Shown: positions 45,919 to 59,549 of the stretch, one piece after another
Numbering within the stretch: position 1 is the stretch's first letter
How the letters are laid out: each line of letters begins with the position of its first letter
Assembly (NCBI GenBank): GCA_963691705.1
Contig: OY829541.1
Span: forward strand, 67,737,189-67,801,188
Direction: 5' to 3'
DNA: 64,000 nucleotides
From: Viola odorata
Lineage: Eukaryota; Streptophyta; Magnoliopsida; Malpighiales; Violaceae
Position numbers and translations under genes: made by a program
The notes under the pieces: model-generated
The model's input: only the letters and a program-made list of their open reading frames with translations
Told to the model about the DNA's origin: nothing
Databases searched by the model: none

Positions 45919-48724
45919 TTACTCTTCCATTGCGTCGGCACCTACTTCAATCACTTGAACCCTCTCCCTCAGTGCAGTAATCCTTGTTAAGAGGACCTCT
46001 GCAAGCAGTGACATAAAAATGACGATCAATTAGAAGCGCATGTTATCTTGCTTGATTGAACAAGGATAAGTAAGTGATTAAAGAACCACACTACTTGCAC
46101 CAGTCCCAATGTTCAGAAGTTAAAGGCCTTAGATTAAGGTAAGAAAGGTCATATACTGTAGACATTCTGTGCCTACCAAACAAAAACTATGCATGCCTGG
46201 AGTAGTAGAGGTTGCCATACTTGAAACAGAGAAACCATGCTACTACAATGTAACGGCAACATGAAATGGTACTAACCAGTTGGCTTTGAGAAAGTATACG
46301 GCTGTGGACTGACATAGGTACGGGGATTGGGCAATAAGTGATTCCTCAAATATTCTCTATTTCCCTGACCAGCACACACCACAATTTACAAGAGAAAACT
46401 TTCATCAGTATGAGCTCAAACTGTTATTGGGCCAGAAAAGGAAGGCTTGGTTCATATAACATACCTTTGTTATAACACAGACATCAACATTGCTTCCACT
46501 CCCCAAATCATTAAAAATACCAGAGCAGATTGCCTCCGTCACAAGCTTAACTCCTTCATCCCTCTGCAAAGAACAAAACCATCAAACAAGATCCATGGGT
46601 TCTTTTCTTGGAGGGAGAAAAGGATAGCCACTAGCCTATATGGATTTTTCAAACATTTATCTGACAACATAATTAACCAATTCTGTCTTCAACTGTGTCA
46701 GTCATAATACTCATAGGAATGTTAAGCTTATAATCAGGTCCATGGAATTACAATTAATGATGAAGAAGGACTGTTCTTTTTTTATGCATTTGAAGATGGA
46801 AGATGAAGGGTGTAAGGGAAGTTCAAAAGCTTATATATTCAAGCAATGTGGTTTTTGAGGTTTAGTAGTAAACATCAAGCATAAGGATTGAATTCTAAGA
46901 AGTAATGTTGCATTGAGGCATAACCTCAAATCCCAAAAAGGCTATTTCACAGCCAAAACGCACGCTTAAACCCTATAGGAATCTTACTTACACTGAGGCC
47001 TTCTTTGTACTTTGACTCAAAAACAGACATAGCAGCAAGAGAACCAGAACCCATAGTAGCAAATGGCAGTGTATCAGTGGATCCATGGGGATATATCTGC
47101 AAAATCCACCAGTTCATTAAGAACAGAAGGATGGTTATATTTACAAATGCATGAAATGAGACCAAAACTCACAGTATGTAAATGAGGCCCAGTGACATCA
47201 ACCCCGCCAAGTACCAGAGCAGCTGAGACATGACCTTGGTAGCTGGACAAGACATTAAACAGTCAGAACATATATTGCCTTTAAAAAGACTTGGGGAATC
47301 ACAATGAATGAAACAGGAGTAACTCAACTTGAAAAGGTGCCTCTTGAGAAGAGTTAGAGCAGTAACAACCCTGGACTCTCTGCCAGTGTGGTAGCGATGC
47401 AACTGGAGCTGTGAGCTGACCATGTCTACACAAACACAAACACCATATGAATGGATTGGCTCCAGAAACACAAAAGTGAGGAAAAACTTGGGATGGAGCA
47501 CGTAAAAGAAAGCTCAAAAGCATGTAAATGGATATGGCACCGCAAACAAATACAGAAAAGTACCTGTCACTGCCTCTGTGTCAGCTGCAGTTCCTGCTCC
47601 ACAGCAATATATGTTGGGAGCCATATAGTGGATTTTCTCACAGTTCTTATCACAAACTATGGGCCCTTCTGTTGCTCTTGTGTCTGCACCAAGAATTACA
47701 CCATCCTACATAGAAAATAATACAGTGAAGAGAAAAATAAAATAGACCAATTAATCAACTAACACAAATCAGACTTTATAAAGCATAAAGCATCACCCAA
47801 TACAACAATGTCCATTTAGATGAACATTCTTTTCGTGATAGTATTAAACATAAACATAACTCCTTTGGTTATCATTAGAACTTGAGGCAGTTCTTGTCTC
47901 CAATGAAAGTACAGTTAACCCAAACAAGAAATAACTTTTCTATGATTATGGGGCTTGATTTGCCGATGTTAATGTCTACACTCATGTTAAAGAAGAAAAC
48001 AGAAAGGACAACCAATGCAAATAGCAAAAGGACAATAGGCTTAGAGACGGTGAGTTCACAAGTATATGGATTCACATAAAAGAAAATGCATCACCAAACA
48101 GTATTTTTTCAGAAGCCATATACAATGGGAAACAGAATCACAAAACACATACTCTCCCTCCCTAAAGAAAGAAACTGAACCTCGTGAAAACACAACCATG
48201 CCAAGCTCACACTATCGGAAAGAACCTAAGCTCTCATCCCTCACATGATATAATCACAGAAGAACTAGTCCAAGTATACAATCCTATCAAATACACGATA
48301 ATCCCATAGTTCTATACATCACAATAAATCAATCAATTTGAGCCAAATGACTCTCAAGGGAAACAAATAGAGCAGCACCAGTAAACCAGTAAAGATTTCA
48401 AATTAGGCTCACTTCCAAGTGTAATACAGCTAGATTTAAGGTATCCCATACCAACCAAAAAAACAGTCCTAATCTCTAATAATCCACTGCAAAGCATTCA
48501 ATTTGGAGTTCAAACTAAAACGACCCAACAAAATTTCCCACTAGGGTCAGCTTCAAATCTAACGTAACAGCTTCAAATACCTGAAAAATAAGTCCAACGA
48601 TGGTAGTTCCAGTTTTGCGGAAAGAAGGAGGAGGAGCACCCTTTTTAGCGAGCATGTCGTTTCGTTTACAGAGATCGAAACTGAAACCACAGTTGGCAGG
48701 GGCTTCATAGCCTGCTTTCTCCAT
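45919..48724 (-). CDS. PBB: 20S proteasome subunit beta-2 (beta type-7)
   Basis: Eight exons on the minus strand (48581-48724, 47564-47705, 47329-47425, 47173-47242, 46992-47096, 46465-46563, 46277-46364, 45919-45998) give 274 residues. The propeptide ends in KTG and cleavage before TTIVGL would expose the catalytic threonine (residue 40). In mature numbering Asp17 (GADTRATEG) and Lys33 (CEKIHYM) are in place, as is the [12 protein letters not shown] stretch. This is the trypsin-like active subunit of the core proteasome in cytosol and nucleus. The exon 3/exon 4 junction codon gives Asn before YQGH where Arabidopsis has Ser, by memory. The C-terminal tail ends DAMEE. PBB1 and PBB2 cannot be told apart here. 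Confidence 0.96.
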
Positions 48725-49953
48725 TGTTGAAAACTTGATAATGGGATCTCACAGGAAAAGCTTGAAGATGATGGATTTTGCAGGATAGATTAGAGTGCAA
48801 TAAACAAATTGATCGACTTCTTCCAGGTTTTAGAGAGACTGACTGACCTAGGCGAGAAGAAAAGGTTTTTTGTTTTGTTTTATTTTATTTTGTGTTTTTT
48901 CTAACGTGGGTCTCTCTTAGAAGACTTTTGCTGTTTAGGGCTTCGAATAAATTACATTAGCAAATAGTAACTACGTAAGTTTTTGCTAATTTTTTGGAGG
49001 CCCTTACTTTTTGCTAAAACAACGTTTTGGTCCTCAGATTATAAATTTATTAATTTTTGGAGTGAAAAATCATCTATCAAGATTCAAGACTATCATCTTT
49101 GTAGATCAGTAGAAGATACAAAAACATCTCTCCTTAACGAAGGGAGAAAGAGATTTAGGTAGACAGCCCCAATCCTGAGGACAAGAACCCAATCGAGTAG
49201 CACATTGCATTTGCTCATCTACCTATTTTAACAAAAATAATAATACACAGAAGCTTTATTCTATTTTTTATTATATTAATAAAAGTTTCAATTTTTTTTT
49301 GTTAAAATCAAGAATTTAAATAAATTTGATAGGTGAAATCAAAAACGTAAAATCATAAAGTTTTATATATTATAATAATTTAAATTATTATTATTATTTG
49401 TTGTATATATATAGTTATTTTCTAAATAATTTGATTAGTGATCATAAAAAAATTACAATAATTATTATTTTTTTAACCAAAATGATGCCGTTTTGAGTTT
49501 GATATAAAACAACGATATTTTAGTTTGAATCGAACAATGCCGTTTTGACAAAACGACGTTGTTTTATAGTATTATTTTTTCATTTTTATTTTAAAACCTG
49601 TCGTATTTTGTAAACTCAGACGATTTTACCAAGATAGTAGATTGAGCTTTTAAATTTTTTAATGTTTTTTTTTCTTTTTACAAACTATTAACAAAATCTG
49701 ATGTGTCCTCCAAAATAATGATGTGTATGCCACCTCAAATATCGAACAATTGAACTAAAAAAAATTGTTGAAATATCCTTTTATTCGATTGACATTTTTA
49801 TTACTCGTATAAATTATTATTCGGTAACTTTTTTTTATACACAAAAATAACGAGAATACAATTCAACCATAATTTTTCATTAATTAATGTTACATCCTCG
49901 TGATCATTAGCAGCAGAACTTGATAAGCCCAAATACTATTTATCATCAAATCT
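48725..49953. other. intergenic region, proteasome promoter and P450 3' region
   Basis: The proteasome gene promoter lies at the left. Further on are AT-rich DNA and short palindromic AAACGACGTTGTTTT-type motifs near 49500-49565, common in plant intergenic DNA. No gene seen. Confidence 0.5.
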
Positions 49954-52900
49954 TTATTTTGTGGGCTCAATCTCCATTAGCAAGCCCTTAAGGAATTCCA
50001 CAAAAGGGTAAGCAACTGGGAAGTCATCTGGTTTTATGTTCCACCTGCAACAAGGACATATTAGGAATTAAATATTCTTAAAATCTATACCAAACCAAAA
50101 TCACAAAATAATCTACTAACTGATGCAAATTACTCATCTTGTGATAAGCTGATTTGTAGCTCCTTAAACTTTGCTCTTTTACGCTCAGTTTAAATAGTTT
50201 TTTTTTTAATATCATATGCTATCTGATAATTAAATTGGGTATTAATTATTCTAAATTTCAGTCGGACAAAACTCAAAAAAGAGGCAATACTCTCCTTAGT
50301 ATGATTTTTCTAGCACTTTTTTAATAAATAGTCTCAGATTATTAAAAAATAATAAGAAATGAACATTGGTATATAAAAAATAAATAAAGTATTATTCATT
50401 AACCACAATGATTTATGTCCCTAAATTGTGATGCAACTAGCGGGTTATAATTGGATTAAACCTACAATTAAACATGGAATTATACATCTTGTAATTAAGG
50501 GATTCTTGCGGAGAATTAATGAATGAAAAAAACGAATTAATTAATGTGTTAATTACCTATAATTAAGGACAAAATGATGAAGAAAGAATGAGGTCACCAC
50601 TTTAGCAAGCTCAGCCCCTGGACATAGCCGTGGTCCACCACCAAATGGCATCACTTTTCTCACCATGCCCTTGTCCTGCTTATCAAAGCCCACACCACCA
50701 AAAAGAGTATATAAAAAAATGATAAAGATCGGTAAAAACTCGTAATTATTTTATCTAATCGTTCTAAGTTTCGGTTTTAATCCCTTCAAGTATGAGACTA
50801 ATCCCGTTTATTATGAGGAATAGAATGTAAAACATTTGTGTTGAGCATAAAAAGATTCACACTATTAGAGTTCGAATTAAAAGAATGAAACACGATAATT
50901 TTTTAATGAAATAAATTTTCTAATTTGAACGCAAACCGAGGGCTTGAAAAGATTAAAATAAAATGTATACACATATGCACTTACACTCCATCTCCAAGGA
51001 TTAAACTCAAAAGGGTTGTCATGGATCTTTGGATCAAAATGTGGGCCCATAAGGACCGGAAGAACATTCCATCCGGCAGGAATGGTGTAATCTGCACCAA
51101 CAATTAATTAAAGAAATTAATAAATAATATATATATATATATATACACACACTAATAATTAATTAATTTTAGAAACCTTTGAATTTGATTTCATGAAGAG
51201 CTTTTCGGTGTAAGAATTTAACCACGTTCCCACATCTCATAGCTTCGTATATCACCTACAATTAATAAATAAATATTCAATTTAATTATTAATACATGGA
51301 GTATAAAACATTTTATTTAATATAATAATTTATATAAATTCCCTTTTTCAAGAAAAAGAATATTGAAATTAATTTGTAATTAGTGAGAATTAATAAATGC
51401 ATTACATAGTGGGTGAACTCCATTCTTTGGTAATCTTGCAAGTCCAATGGTTCTCCATCTTTTTTGTATTTCCTTATTGCTCGGTGCTCTTCCTGCCATG
51501 CGTATAAATGGACACTAATTAGTTGTTATATTTCTGAATCATATATTTTGTCACAACTAATCCTAATTCAGTAATTCCTATGGGGGTTTGTTCATCGCGA
51601 AGTAAAATATTTTTAATAAATAATTATTATGTACATAATGTGCGCATTCTTACTTACGATATTCACCGTGTGAACCTACTTGTACTGAATAGAAAAAAGA
51701 AGAAGAGATGAACTAAATGATGATGAGGAAGGACCTTGAACGTTTGAAGAGCGGGAGGTGAATGTGCAAGAAAGTAAGCAATTAGGGCTATGAGTGTAGC
51801 GGTTGTCTCATAGCCTCCAAGCATAATGTCCAACACAATACTCACAGTCTCTTCGTCGCTTAGCCCTTTTGACAAAATAGAGTCTAGAAAGTCTCCTTTT
51901 GCTACCCCAATTTCATCCACATTAATATTCTCTCTTTCTTTCATGATCCCTTTAACTGTGGAGGAAAGCCTTGCTCTTGCCTAAAAAATAAATAAATAAA
52001 GTACTGGTCATACTTTGGCATGCCATGTGGCACATAATTGACACGTCAGTACATTCACTTGGTCGAATTAAACAAAGTAGTCCTACTATAGGGACACAAT
52101 AAGAATTAGATTAAACAAAACGATCCATTTTAGGGATCAAAAATGTTATTAAAACTATTATGTAGCAATGGGTTGGTGGAGATTTCCTAATTAGGAAAGG
52201 ATAGAGTATTTATTTAGTACCTTGACAGCTTTGGAATAATTGGATCCAGGAATGTTTATTGGTAGAGAGACAAAGCCTTTCATATAAGTTAGATAATCTT
52301 CCAATATCGTTGATGCTTTTGGACCTCCAGGTTCAATACTCAAAAGGGTCTTCACCATAAGGTTTAATGTAAACTGTAAATTATATAATAAAAAAATTCA
52401 TTAATATAATTATACATGGAAATAAATCTAATTTAAGGTGAAAATAACTCCTTTATTTATTTTAGATGGAAATGAAAATACAAATATCAGATACCTTCTT
52501 AGCTTCTTTATGGAAAGGAATTTCTTTGCAATTTTTCCAGGTTTCCATGATAGAGAGTGAACAGATTTCGACACAGTGAAGGAAGCTTGGATTTGATTTA
52601 TTCACAGCAGTGAAATTCACAACGATATTTCTCAGCTTCCTATGGAGATCACCAGAAGCAATGAGCAATGAATATTTGCCAAGAATTCCATGCATGGCTT
52701 TTGGGTAGCTAGCTTTGAACAACTTCCCTTCATGTTGAAGGATGAACATGTTCAACTCATAGTCACAAGAAACTATGGCTTGAGAACCAAACAAATGTGA
52801 TTTGAAAACCCTCCCATACCTACATACATAAGTAGCAGCAAAACATTAAAAAGAATAAAATTAATGAAACATTATGTTCTGTTCGCATGCTCGAATTAAC

Positions 52901-53127
52901 GGCATACAGTACCTAGAGCAGTGTTGTTTCAAGAAGTTGCCCATGGAGGTTGATCTATGAGGCTTGAGGAAGGAAAGGCTTTCCCCAAGAAAGGGCAATC
53001 CCATGTTTCCATGGAGGGAATTTGTAGGCTTCTTCTTTCTTGTGAAGAGCAAGAGTGGTAGTAGAAGAGAAGCCAATGTCAATATCCCTAACATGAGGGC
53101 TAACACAATGGAAGAAAACTCAAACAT
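49954..53127 (-). CDS. CYP724: cytochrome P450 CYP724, brassinosteroid biosynthesis
   Basis: Nine exons on the minus strand (52913-53127, 52495-52819, 52221-52373, 51735-51980, 51406-51492, 51177-51255, 50985-51091, 50557-50675, 49954-50044) give 473 residues with consistent phases. An N-terminal membrane anchor (about 5-28) is followed by [18 protein letters not shown]. The I-helix motif is GGYETT, the K-helix ExxR is EAMR, the PERF-like motif PWRW, and the heme site [29 protein letters not shown] and [12 protein letters not shown] match my recollection of rice D11 (CYP724B1) far better than CYP90 or CYP716. CYP724 enzymes hydroxylate C-22 of brassinosteroid precursors at the ER. Arabidopsis CYP724A1 (At5g14400 by memory) neighbours RGLG2, as this gene roughly does. 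Subfamily A or B is undecided. Confidence 0.92.
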
Positions 53128-55254
53128 AGTGCTTAATCTTGCGATTGATTATATGTATACGGGGCACTCTCTCCACTAGTATTGATTTTGCCTTGTGACT
53201 TGATTTTATACTACCACCCAATCCAAAATTGTGTTCTCTTTCTTTCTTTTTTAAAAAAATTGCTTTTCATAAGCGTATCATTTTACTTGTCCTACTTTAA
53301 CAGTTGCTACTGCCACCTTCACACGAACCAATACAACATTTTTACAAATTTAGCAATATTTTTACTAGTGTGTTAAAAAATAAAATTTAAAATTTATCAA
53401 AGCTAACAATCATGGATTCATATTTACTTTATTATAATTTCTTGGCAACCCAATGGGAGATTGGTATAGTTTAAGAGTAAGATTCTATGTTATCTCAACT
53501 AATTGAAAAATAACTAGAAAATAGTAGAAAATAAGATTGGTATAGTTTTAATTTTAAAATGAATAGTGAATTAGACATATAGCTCAGCGATTATCTGGTA
53601 GCTGCAAAATACGAGTAATACTTATATCTATACCTCAACTTTTCTAATAAAAAAAAAAGCTTAATTGTAAAACAATCTAATTAAGGCAATAAAGGCTATA
53701 ACTTACCCTAACTCTCCACATACATAAAGCCTAACTAAGCTGCTTTTTAATGCCAAACCATTATCAATATTGCCTTGTATGACACAAATGTCTTCAATTT
53801 GTAATGACTTTCTTAGGTGCCATTTTTACAAACATTAGCCGTAAGTTGGGCTACAGTATAATTACATTTATAAATTGAATATGGTTTCCCTCATGGTGAG
53901 CATGGAGCAATCACACTTGGTGAAAATTCTACACTTTTCAAGCTTAAAAGAGAACAAAAAGTATGAAACCCTTTCAATTAATATTAATTATATGATAGAT
54001 GGTTTCAATTCAAATCCGACCAAAAGTAGAGATCAGAAAAAGAGAATAGGAGATTTTATTTTTCGTGACGAATAAAAACATAATACTCGAATTTAAATTT
54101 TTATTATATTCTAATACAGATAAAATAATCAATAAACTATATAGAATGTATGCGAGATATGGTTGTTTAGGACCTATGTTGAAATTAATCATTCTCAACA
54201 CATTCTAGGCTTTATAGTGAAAATCTATCATTTTGCAAGAGTTTGACCCTACCAATGAGGAAAAAGGAGGAGGCAAGACAAGGCATTTTGTTTTGTCTCA
54301 CTCTTGTCATGTCCTTAAATGAGTGTGCTCACGGCGCACGTGCAATGAATTGCTTGCTTGGTATCTAGAATTATTTCCTTAATTTTCCTTTTTGTTTATA
54401 TTGACTTATTGAGTGTGTGACGGGTAGTTTTCATGTTAATTTGTTTGCACTAAAACTATCTTTAATTAGCTTATGACGACGGTTTATGTCACTATTTTTC
54501 TTTTTCTTAACTTGATTTGAACTTCTAACCTTATAAAGTTTGTCGAAAGTAAATTAATCTAATATTTTTATCTCTATTATTTTATAAACTATAACAGTTG
54601 TTGTTTATAAGAATCGATTCACCTATAAACAATAAGGGGTAGGGTATGTCCTTTAAGTTTGATACTCGACTATGTACGGTGATGAAGGAGCATAATTATT
54701 CAAGACAAGAACTCTTTTTGAAAATGCATGACATCTAGCTAGTTTGATGTTGATATATACATTGACCAAATTGCACGTTTGTGTGGACAAATCATGATTA
54801 TTCTTGTTCTTGTCCTTTCCTTTGGTGTTTTAAGAGTTACTTCTCAATTCCCCCCTCCTTTAGTTGTTCTTTCAGTTCCATTTCTCTTTTGTCCAAAAGA
54901 TAAAATAGAAATCAATGAGTAAATATAATTTCTGATTTTTTAGGTTAATTTGAATATAATCTTATTTGAAAATTATCAGATTTTGATGGCTTTTTTAACA
55001 TGATTGGTTCAATTCGTTACGTTCAAACTCAAAAGTCGAGTCGAGGGGAATCCTATGTGCCATTGAGATTGAACCTATTGATCAAATGCCAAATTGACTC
55101 TGCCACAACATAAATGTGTTTGACAAGAACAAATTATTAATTAACCTTACTCTAAAACGGTAATACCAATACAGATGAGCTTCCGTTCTTGGGCCTGGGC
55201 CTAGCTCATCACACGAACTTGCCCCATCTTTACGAGCCCAGATAAATAAAATTG
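53128..55254. other. divergent intergenic region, P450 and methyltransferase-like promoters
   Basis: About 2.1 kb between divergently transcribed genes. A TATA-like CATATAA lies about 30 bases before the P450 start (near 53150, minus strand). Open frames inside are short and AT-rich. No mobile element is evident. Confidence 0.5.
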
Positions 55255-56894
55255 ATGTTGCGGATTATACTTGCTTTCTTGCACACACGGAACTTATCTT
55301 CAAACTTTTTCAAGTTTCATCACCAAATGCTCACCACCCTTCATCCAAACACCACCAAGCCATGGAAAAAATGGCACCAACCAATTTCAATTACAAACCT
55401 TAACCCTAATTTTTTTCTTCCATCCAAAATTGCAAACGCATTAGATGAAAACAATCAAACACAACAACAGTCCACAGCAGGCAAAATTAGAAGACTTGTC
55501 CTGCCCCAGCAAGGAAGAACCAAGCTAAACACATACCCAGATAGGGAATTCTATGCCAATCCACGATTTGTGACCCATGTTGATGATGCATTCATCTCTA
55601 ATTTGACCAATTTGTATAGAGAAAAGTTAAGGCCTGAGATGGAAATTCTTGATCTGATGAGCTCTTGGGTTAGTCATCTGCCTAAAGAAGTTGAGTACAA
55701 GAAAGTGGTGGGTCATGGACTTAATGCACAAGAACTTGCCAAGAACCGAAGATTGGATTACTTTTTTGTGAAAGATATGAATTTGGATCAGAAGCTTGAG
55801 ATGGAAAGTTGTAGTCTTGATGCTGTGCTGTGCACTGTTAGTGTGCAGTATTTGGAGCAGCCAGAGAAGGTCAGATTTTTATGCCCTTAAGCTGTTTGAA
55901 TATTGGTCCCAGCTAATGATCTTTTATTTGATTCTCAAAATATTGTTTGTTGGGTTTTGGTATTTGATCCAAATCTTCAATCCAAGCAGCTTTGATGGAA
56001 TTGTATAGACATATATTGCATTTGGTGAGATGAACAGCATGTTAGAATAGATGTAAAAGACAGCTTTAAAATATATGTTCAGTTCTGATTAGATAGAAGC
56101 AGGAATTCTATGCAACTATAACTTCTTTAAATTGACACTGGGATGCATCCCTTTTGTTCAGTATACCTTTTTGTTATCAAGATTGTGTATATGTTGGATG
56201 CTGGCTTGAGTTCGGCGAATTTGTATAATGCCGTGCCCGAACGTAGGCATCCATTCCTCTTGCGTGCTCATTAGAGTCTGCAAGGAGAATTAGGATTCAC
56301 TACAGTAAACCTTACCAGGTGGCCAGCCACCCCATTGTTTAATCTTAGACGTTCATGATGTTGAATTACGACTAATCCTTAGCCTTCAAAAGAAAAGTGT
56401 GTAGAATCTTTATCAGAAGTGCATAGATGGCTGGCCACCATGGATGGCCGAATATCATGGACCTACTTTTAAATCATCCAACCAAGTGCTTACCTTTAAA
56501 ATTGCTTCTAATTTTTCCTTTCTATGCAATGAGATGACTAATGGTATTGAATCTTGGTGATCTACAGGTATTTGCTGAGGTGTTTCGTGTGCTAAGACCA
56601 GGAGGAGTGTTTATTGTGAGCTTTAGCAATCGTTTATTCTATGAGAAAGCTGTTACTGCTTGGCGAGATGGCACTGCATACAGTAGGGTACAACTAGTTG
56701 TGCAGTATTTCCAATGTGTGGAGGGATTCACACAACCTGAGATCATCCGAAAACTACCTGCTGCTGCTAATGGTGATCAAGATGACAAATCACCATTTAG
56801 TTGGATTTTGAGTTTGCTTGGATTGTTGTCTGGATCATCAGACCCTTTCTACGCAGTTATAGCTTACAAGAATTTCAAGCCTTTATATGATTGA
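55255..56894 (+). CDS. SAM-dependent methyltransferase-like protein
   Basis: Two exons (55255-55869, 56568-56894) give 313 residues; the intron phase fits EKVFAEVFRVLRPGG. The N terminus (RIILAFLHTRNLSSNFFKF, then Ser/Asn-rich) could be an organelle transit peptide. The core has ILDLMSSWVSHLP at the place of SAM motif I, where the usual DxGxGxG glycines are absent. It also has LDAVLCTVSVQYLE and the methyltransferase_11 motif FRVLRPGGVFIVSFSNR. The SAM site is thus degenerate, so activity is uncertain. This family is found across plants and bacteria without a defined substrate, to my knowledge. The intron contains no other gene. ATG at 55255 is the first in frame. Confidence 0.85.
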
Positions 56895-57510
56895 AATAAG
56901 TCATTGAGGGTTGGACTGGTAGGATAGGATTGGAATGACATGATTTTTACTAGCTATATTTGTATAGTTACATTACATGATGCAAGAAGTGCTGCATTTT
57001 TTCCCCTATTACAAATGATCGTGTGATCTACTATGTGTTAAAGTACTGAACAGTATATGTAACAGTGCACGAAAACACTCTTGTTTGTCTTTGGTCACCC
57101 TGCCTACCCCCACGGTCCATCAGGGCACTTGGTGTGAGCCAGTAAGGTTGCCTCCGCCACCATTTGTTACGGGATATTACCATCTCTTAAAAACATGTCT
57201 GATGCAAATTCACTTCAGTACATCGTAGCGTGACAAAGTGATGCCAAGAGCTCGAGAAAAAGAAAAGGGAAATTATTGCAGGTTTTTGGAAGCAAAAACG
57301 GCGTCGTATTTCCACCATGTCCCTGGCTCTGGCCCGGGGCAATTGTTTCTGGTTCATTTTCACAGTCGAGCAAATATTTTTGGCACTTGCTAGGCTTAAC
57401 CTGTGACCTCAAAAAACCCTTTCGATAGTCTTCTCCTCTCAAGTCACCACTTCCGTAACCTCCTTCCTTCCTTGAAGCTGCTGCAACATCTTTTATCAAG
57501 CAGCTAATCC
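56895..57510. other. intergenic region between tandem genes
   Basis: Holds the 3' region of the methyltransferase-like gene and the promoter of the CP31-type gene. A minus-strand open frame here overlaps the leader and start of the next gene and is not credible. Confidence 0.5.
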
Positions 57511-59549
57511 ATGGCTGAGACCTGTTGTTTAACCTCGGTATCCATAGCAACAACAAAAGCACACTCTTCTAGTACACTTTCTAGGTACCCATGTCTGTCA
57601 AAACCCATAAAGCTTTCATTTTTCACTCCTTTCCCATCATGGGTCTCCCTCAAAACCTCAAAGTTTTCACCTTTCAATATCACTCCTTTAGTGGCACAAA
57701 CCTCAGATTGGGGCCAACAAGTCGAGGCGGTGGCAGAGACGGAGGAAGTGGTCGGGGAAGAGAGTTTTGGAGATGAAGGTGAGGAGTCCTACCCAGAACC
57801 ATCAGAAGATGCCAAGTTGTTTGTGGGTAATTTGCCTTATGATGCCGATAGTGAAACCCTTGCTCAGCTTTTTAACCAGGCTGGTGTTGTTGAAATTGCT
57901 GAGGTATTAATTTCTTTTGTGCATTTTGTTTGTCATTGGAATTAGGAGGATGAGTTCTTTATTCTGACATGGGACTATGCTATTTTGCTGCCTTTTGTTG
58001 TTGAAGGTGGTTTACAATCGGGAGACTGATCGTAGTAGGGGGTTTGGATTTGTTACAATGAGTACTGTTGAAGAAGCTGAGCAAGCTGTTGAAAAGTTCC
58101 ACCAATATGTGAGTTACTCTTTTTGTTTGTGTTTGTAGGACTGTCTAGTAATTCCATATTGGTTAGATTCATTTATGAACGTGTCTAAGTTTTGATTTTT
58201 CCTTCATGTTTGGGCTGTCATGATAGTAGGTGGCCACTCTGAATTTAGCAAACTTCCTGCATATGTTATTAATGACCCGATGAGTGTTTTTTCTTTGCAT
58301 GCTTGTTTAGTATAGACGTGGGAGTACCACATTCATCTTAAACTCATCAATGGCTGGTAAATGTGGCAGTGAAACATGGCATCTCCATTCTCTCTCTTTG
58401 TTAAATTAGGTCATCCAGTTAAATTAGCTGTATTCTGCGATAATGACCAACAACTCACTGATTTACAGTGACACCATTCTAGGTTTTCGGAGCATTGAGC
58501 ATCTCTAATATATTTTGTAGAACCCCCTTTGGTTCTCTTATGTAAATGCATAGTGAAATTGGGATATGATAAAGTTGCTTGTGCCTCTATCAGAAGAGAG
58601 CCATGTTGAATCTGTATGTGTGTCTGTGCAAACAGCCTCAGAAACATAGTCACACTCACATGCAATTATGCTGCCACTTTATCAGAAGAGAGTTTTATTT
58701 TCCTCTTTCTTGAGAAGTTTTTCAGAAGAGTTCTTGTCATTCATTGTTCTTCAACTCGTAACCTACTGGAGTTTCAGATTTGATGATTTAAACTAAAGTA
58801 GCAACTAATGGTTCCTTTCTTTGTGTTTCAGGATTTAAGTGGACGACTTTTAACTGTAAACAAGGCTGCACCCAGAGGATCGCGTCCAGAAAGGCCACAG
58901 GTGTCTGAATTGTCCCTCCGAATTTATGTTGGTAATCTTCCATGGGAGGTAGATGATGCTCGTCTGGAGCAAGTATTCAGTGAACATGGAAAGGTTGTGG
59001 ATGCTAGGGTGGTTATTGACCGAGAAACAGGCCGGTCACGTGGTTTTGGTTTTGTAACTATGGCTAATGAGACAGAATTGAATGATGCCATTGCTGCTCT
59101 TGATGGAAAGGTAATAGGCACATCTTATTTTAGATGTTTGAAATCTCTATAGTTAGTAGTTGCTTCTACAATGTAGATCATTTTGTGAAAGCTGGTAGCT
59201 AGTTTTGCTTGAAGTAAGAAATGAAACCTTTCTGGTAGAATTATCGTCCTGCAGTATGCTTGCTTAAATTCATTGCTGATATTATGGGGGACTTGAAAGA
59301 GCTAAACACAGGAAAGGCGGGGATGGCATATTGGGGTTCATACTTTATCAGGACTTATTAGTACTTGAATAAATTTTCTTTCCGCGAAAGCAATTGGTTT
59401 TTCCCCCCCTACAGTCACGAATAAATTTTCTTGCTATTGTGATTGCTTCCAAACAACTAATCCGAATCATGTGCTGTTGGGTGCAGAGTTTGGAAGGCAG
59501 GGCAATCAGAGTAAATGTTGCTGAAGATCGACGAAGGCGTAGCTTCTGA
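57511..59549 (+). CDS. chloroplast ribonucleoprotein of the CP31/28RNP type
   Basis: Four exons (57511-57903, 58007-58108, 58832-59110, 59487-59549) give 278 residues. A Ser/Thr-rich N terminus ([20 protein letters not shown]) suits a chloroplast transit peptide. An acidic segment ([13 protein letters not shown], about 70-98) follows, then two RRMs. RRM1 starts KLFVGNL at about 102 with RNP1 [11 protein letters not shown]2 starts RIYVGNL at about 195 with the same RNP1. The C terminus reads [12 protein letters not shown]. This is the cpRNP architecture; family members stabilise chloroplast transcripts and support RNA editing. The linker [13 protein letters not shown] is typical of CP31/28RNP. 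Which Arabidopsis member it matches needs a tree. Confidence 0.93.

Noticed and set aside
55252..55254. Possible TTG start for the methyltransferase-like gene
   Set aside because: The next codon is an ATG at 55255, the normal eukaryotic start.
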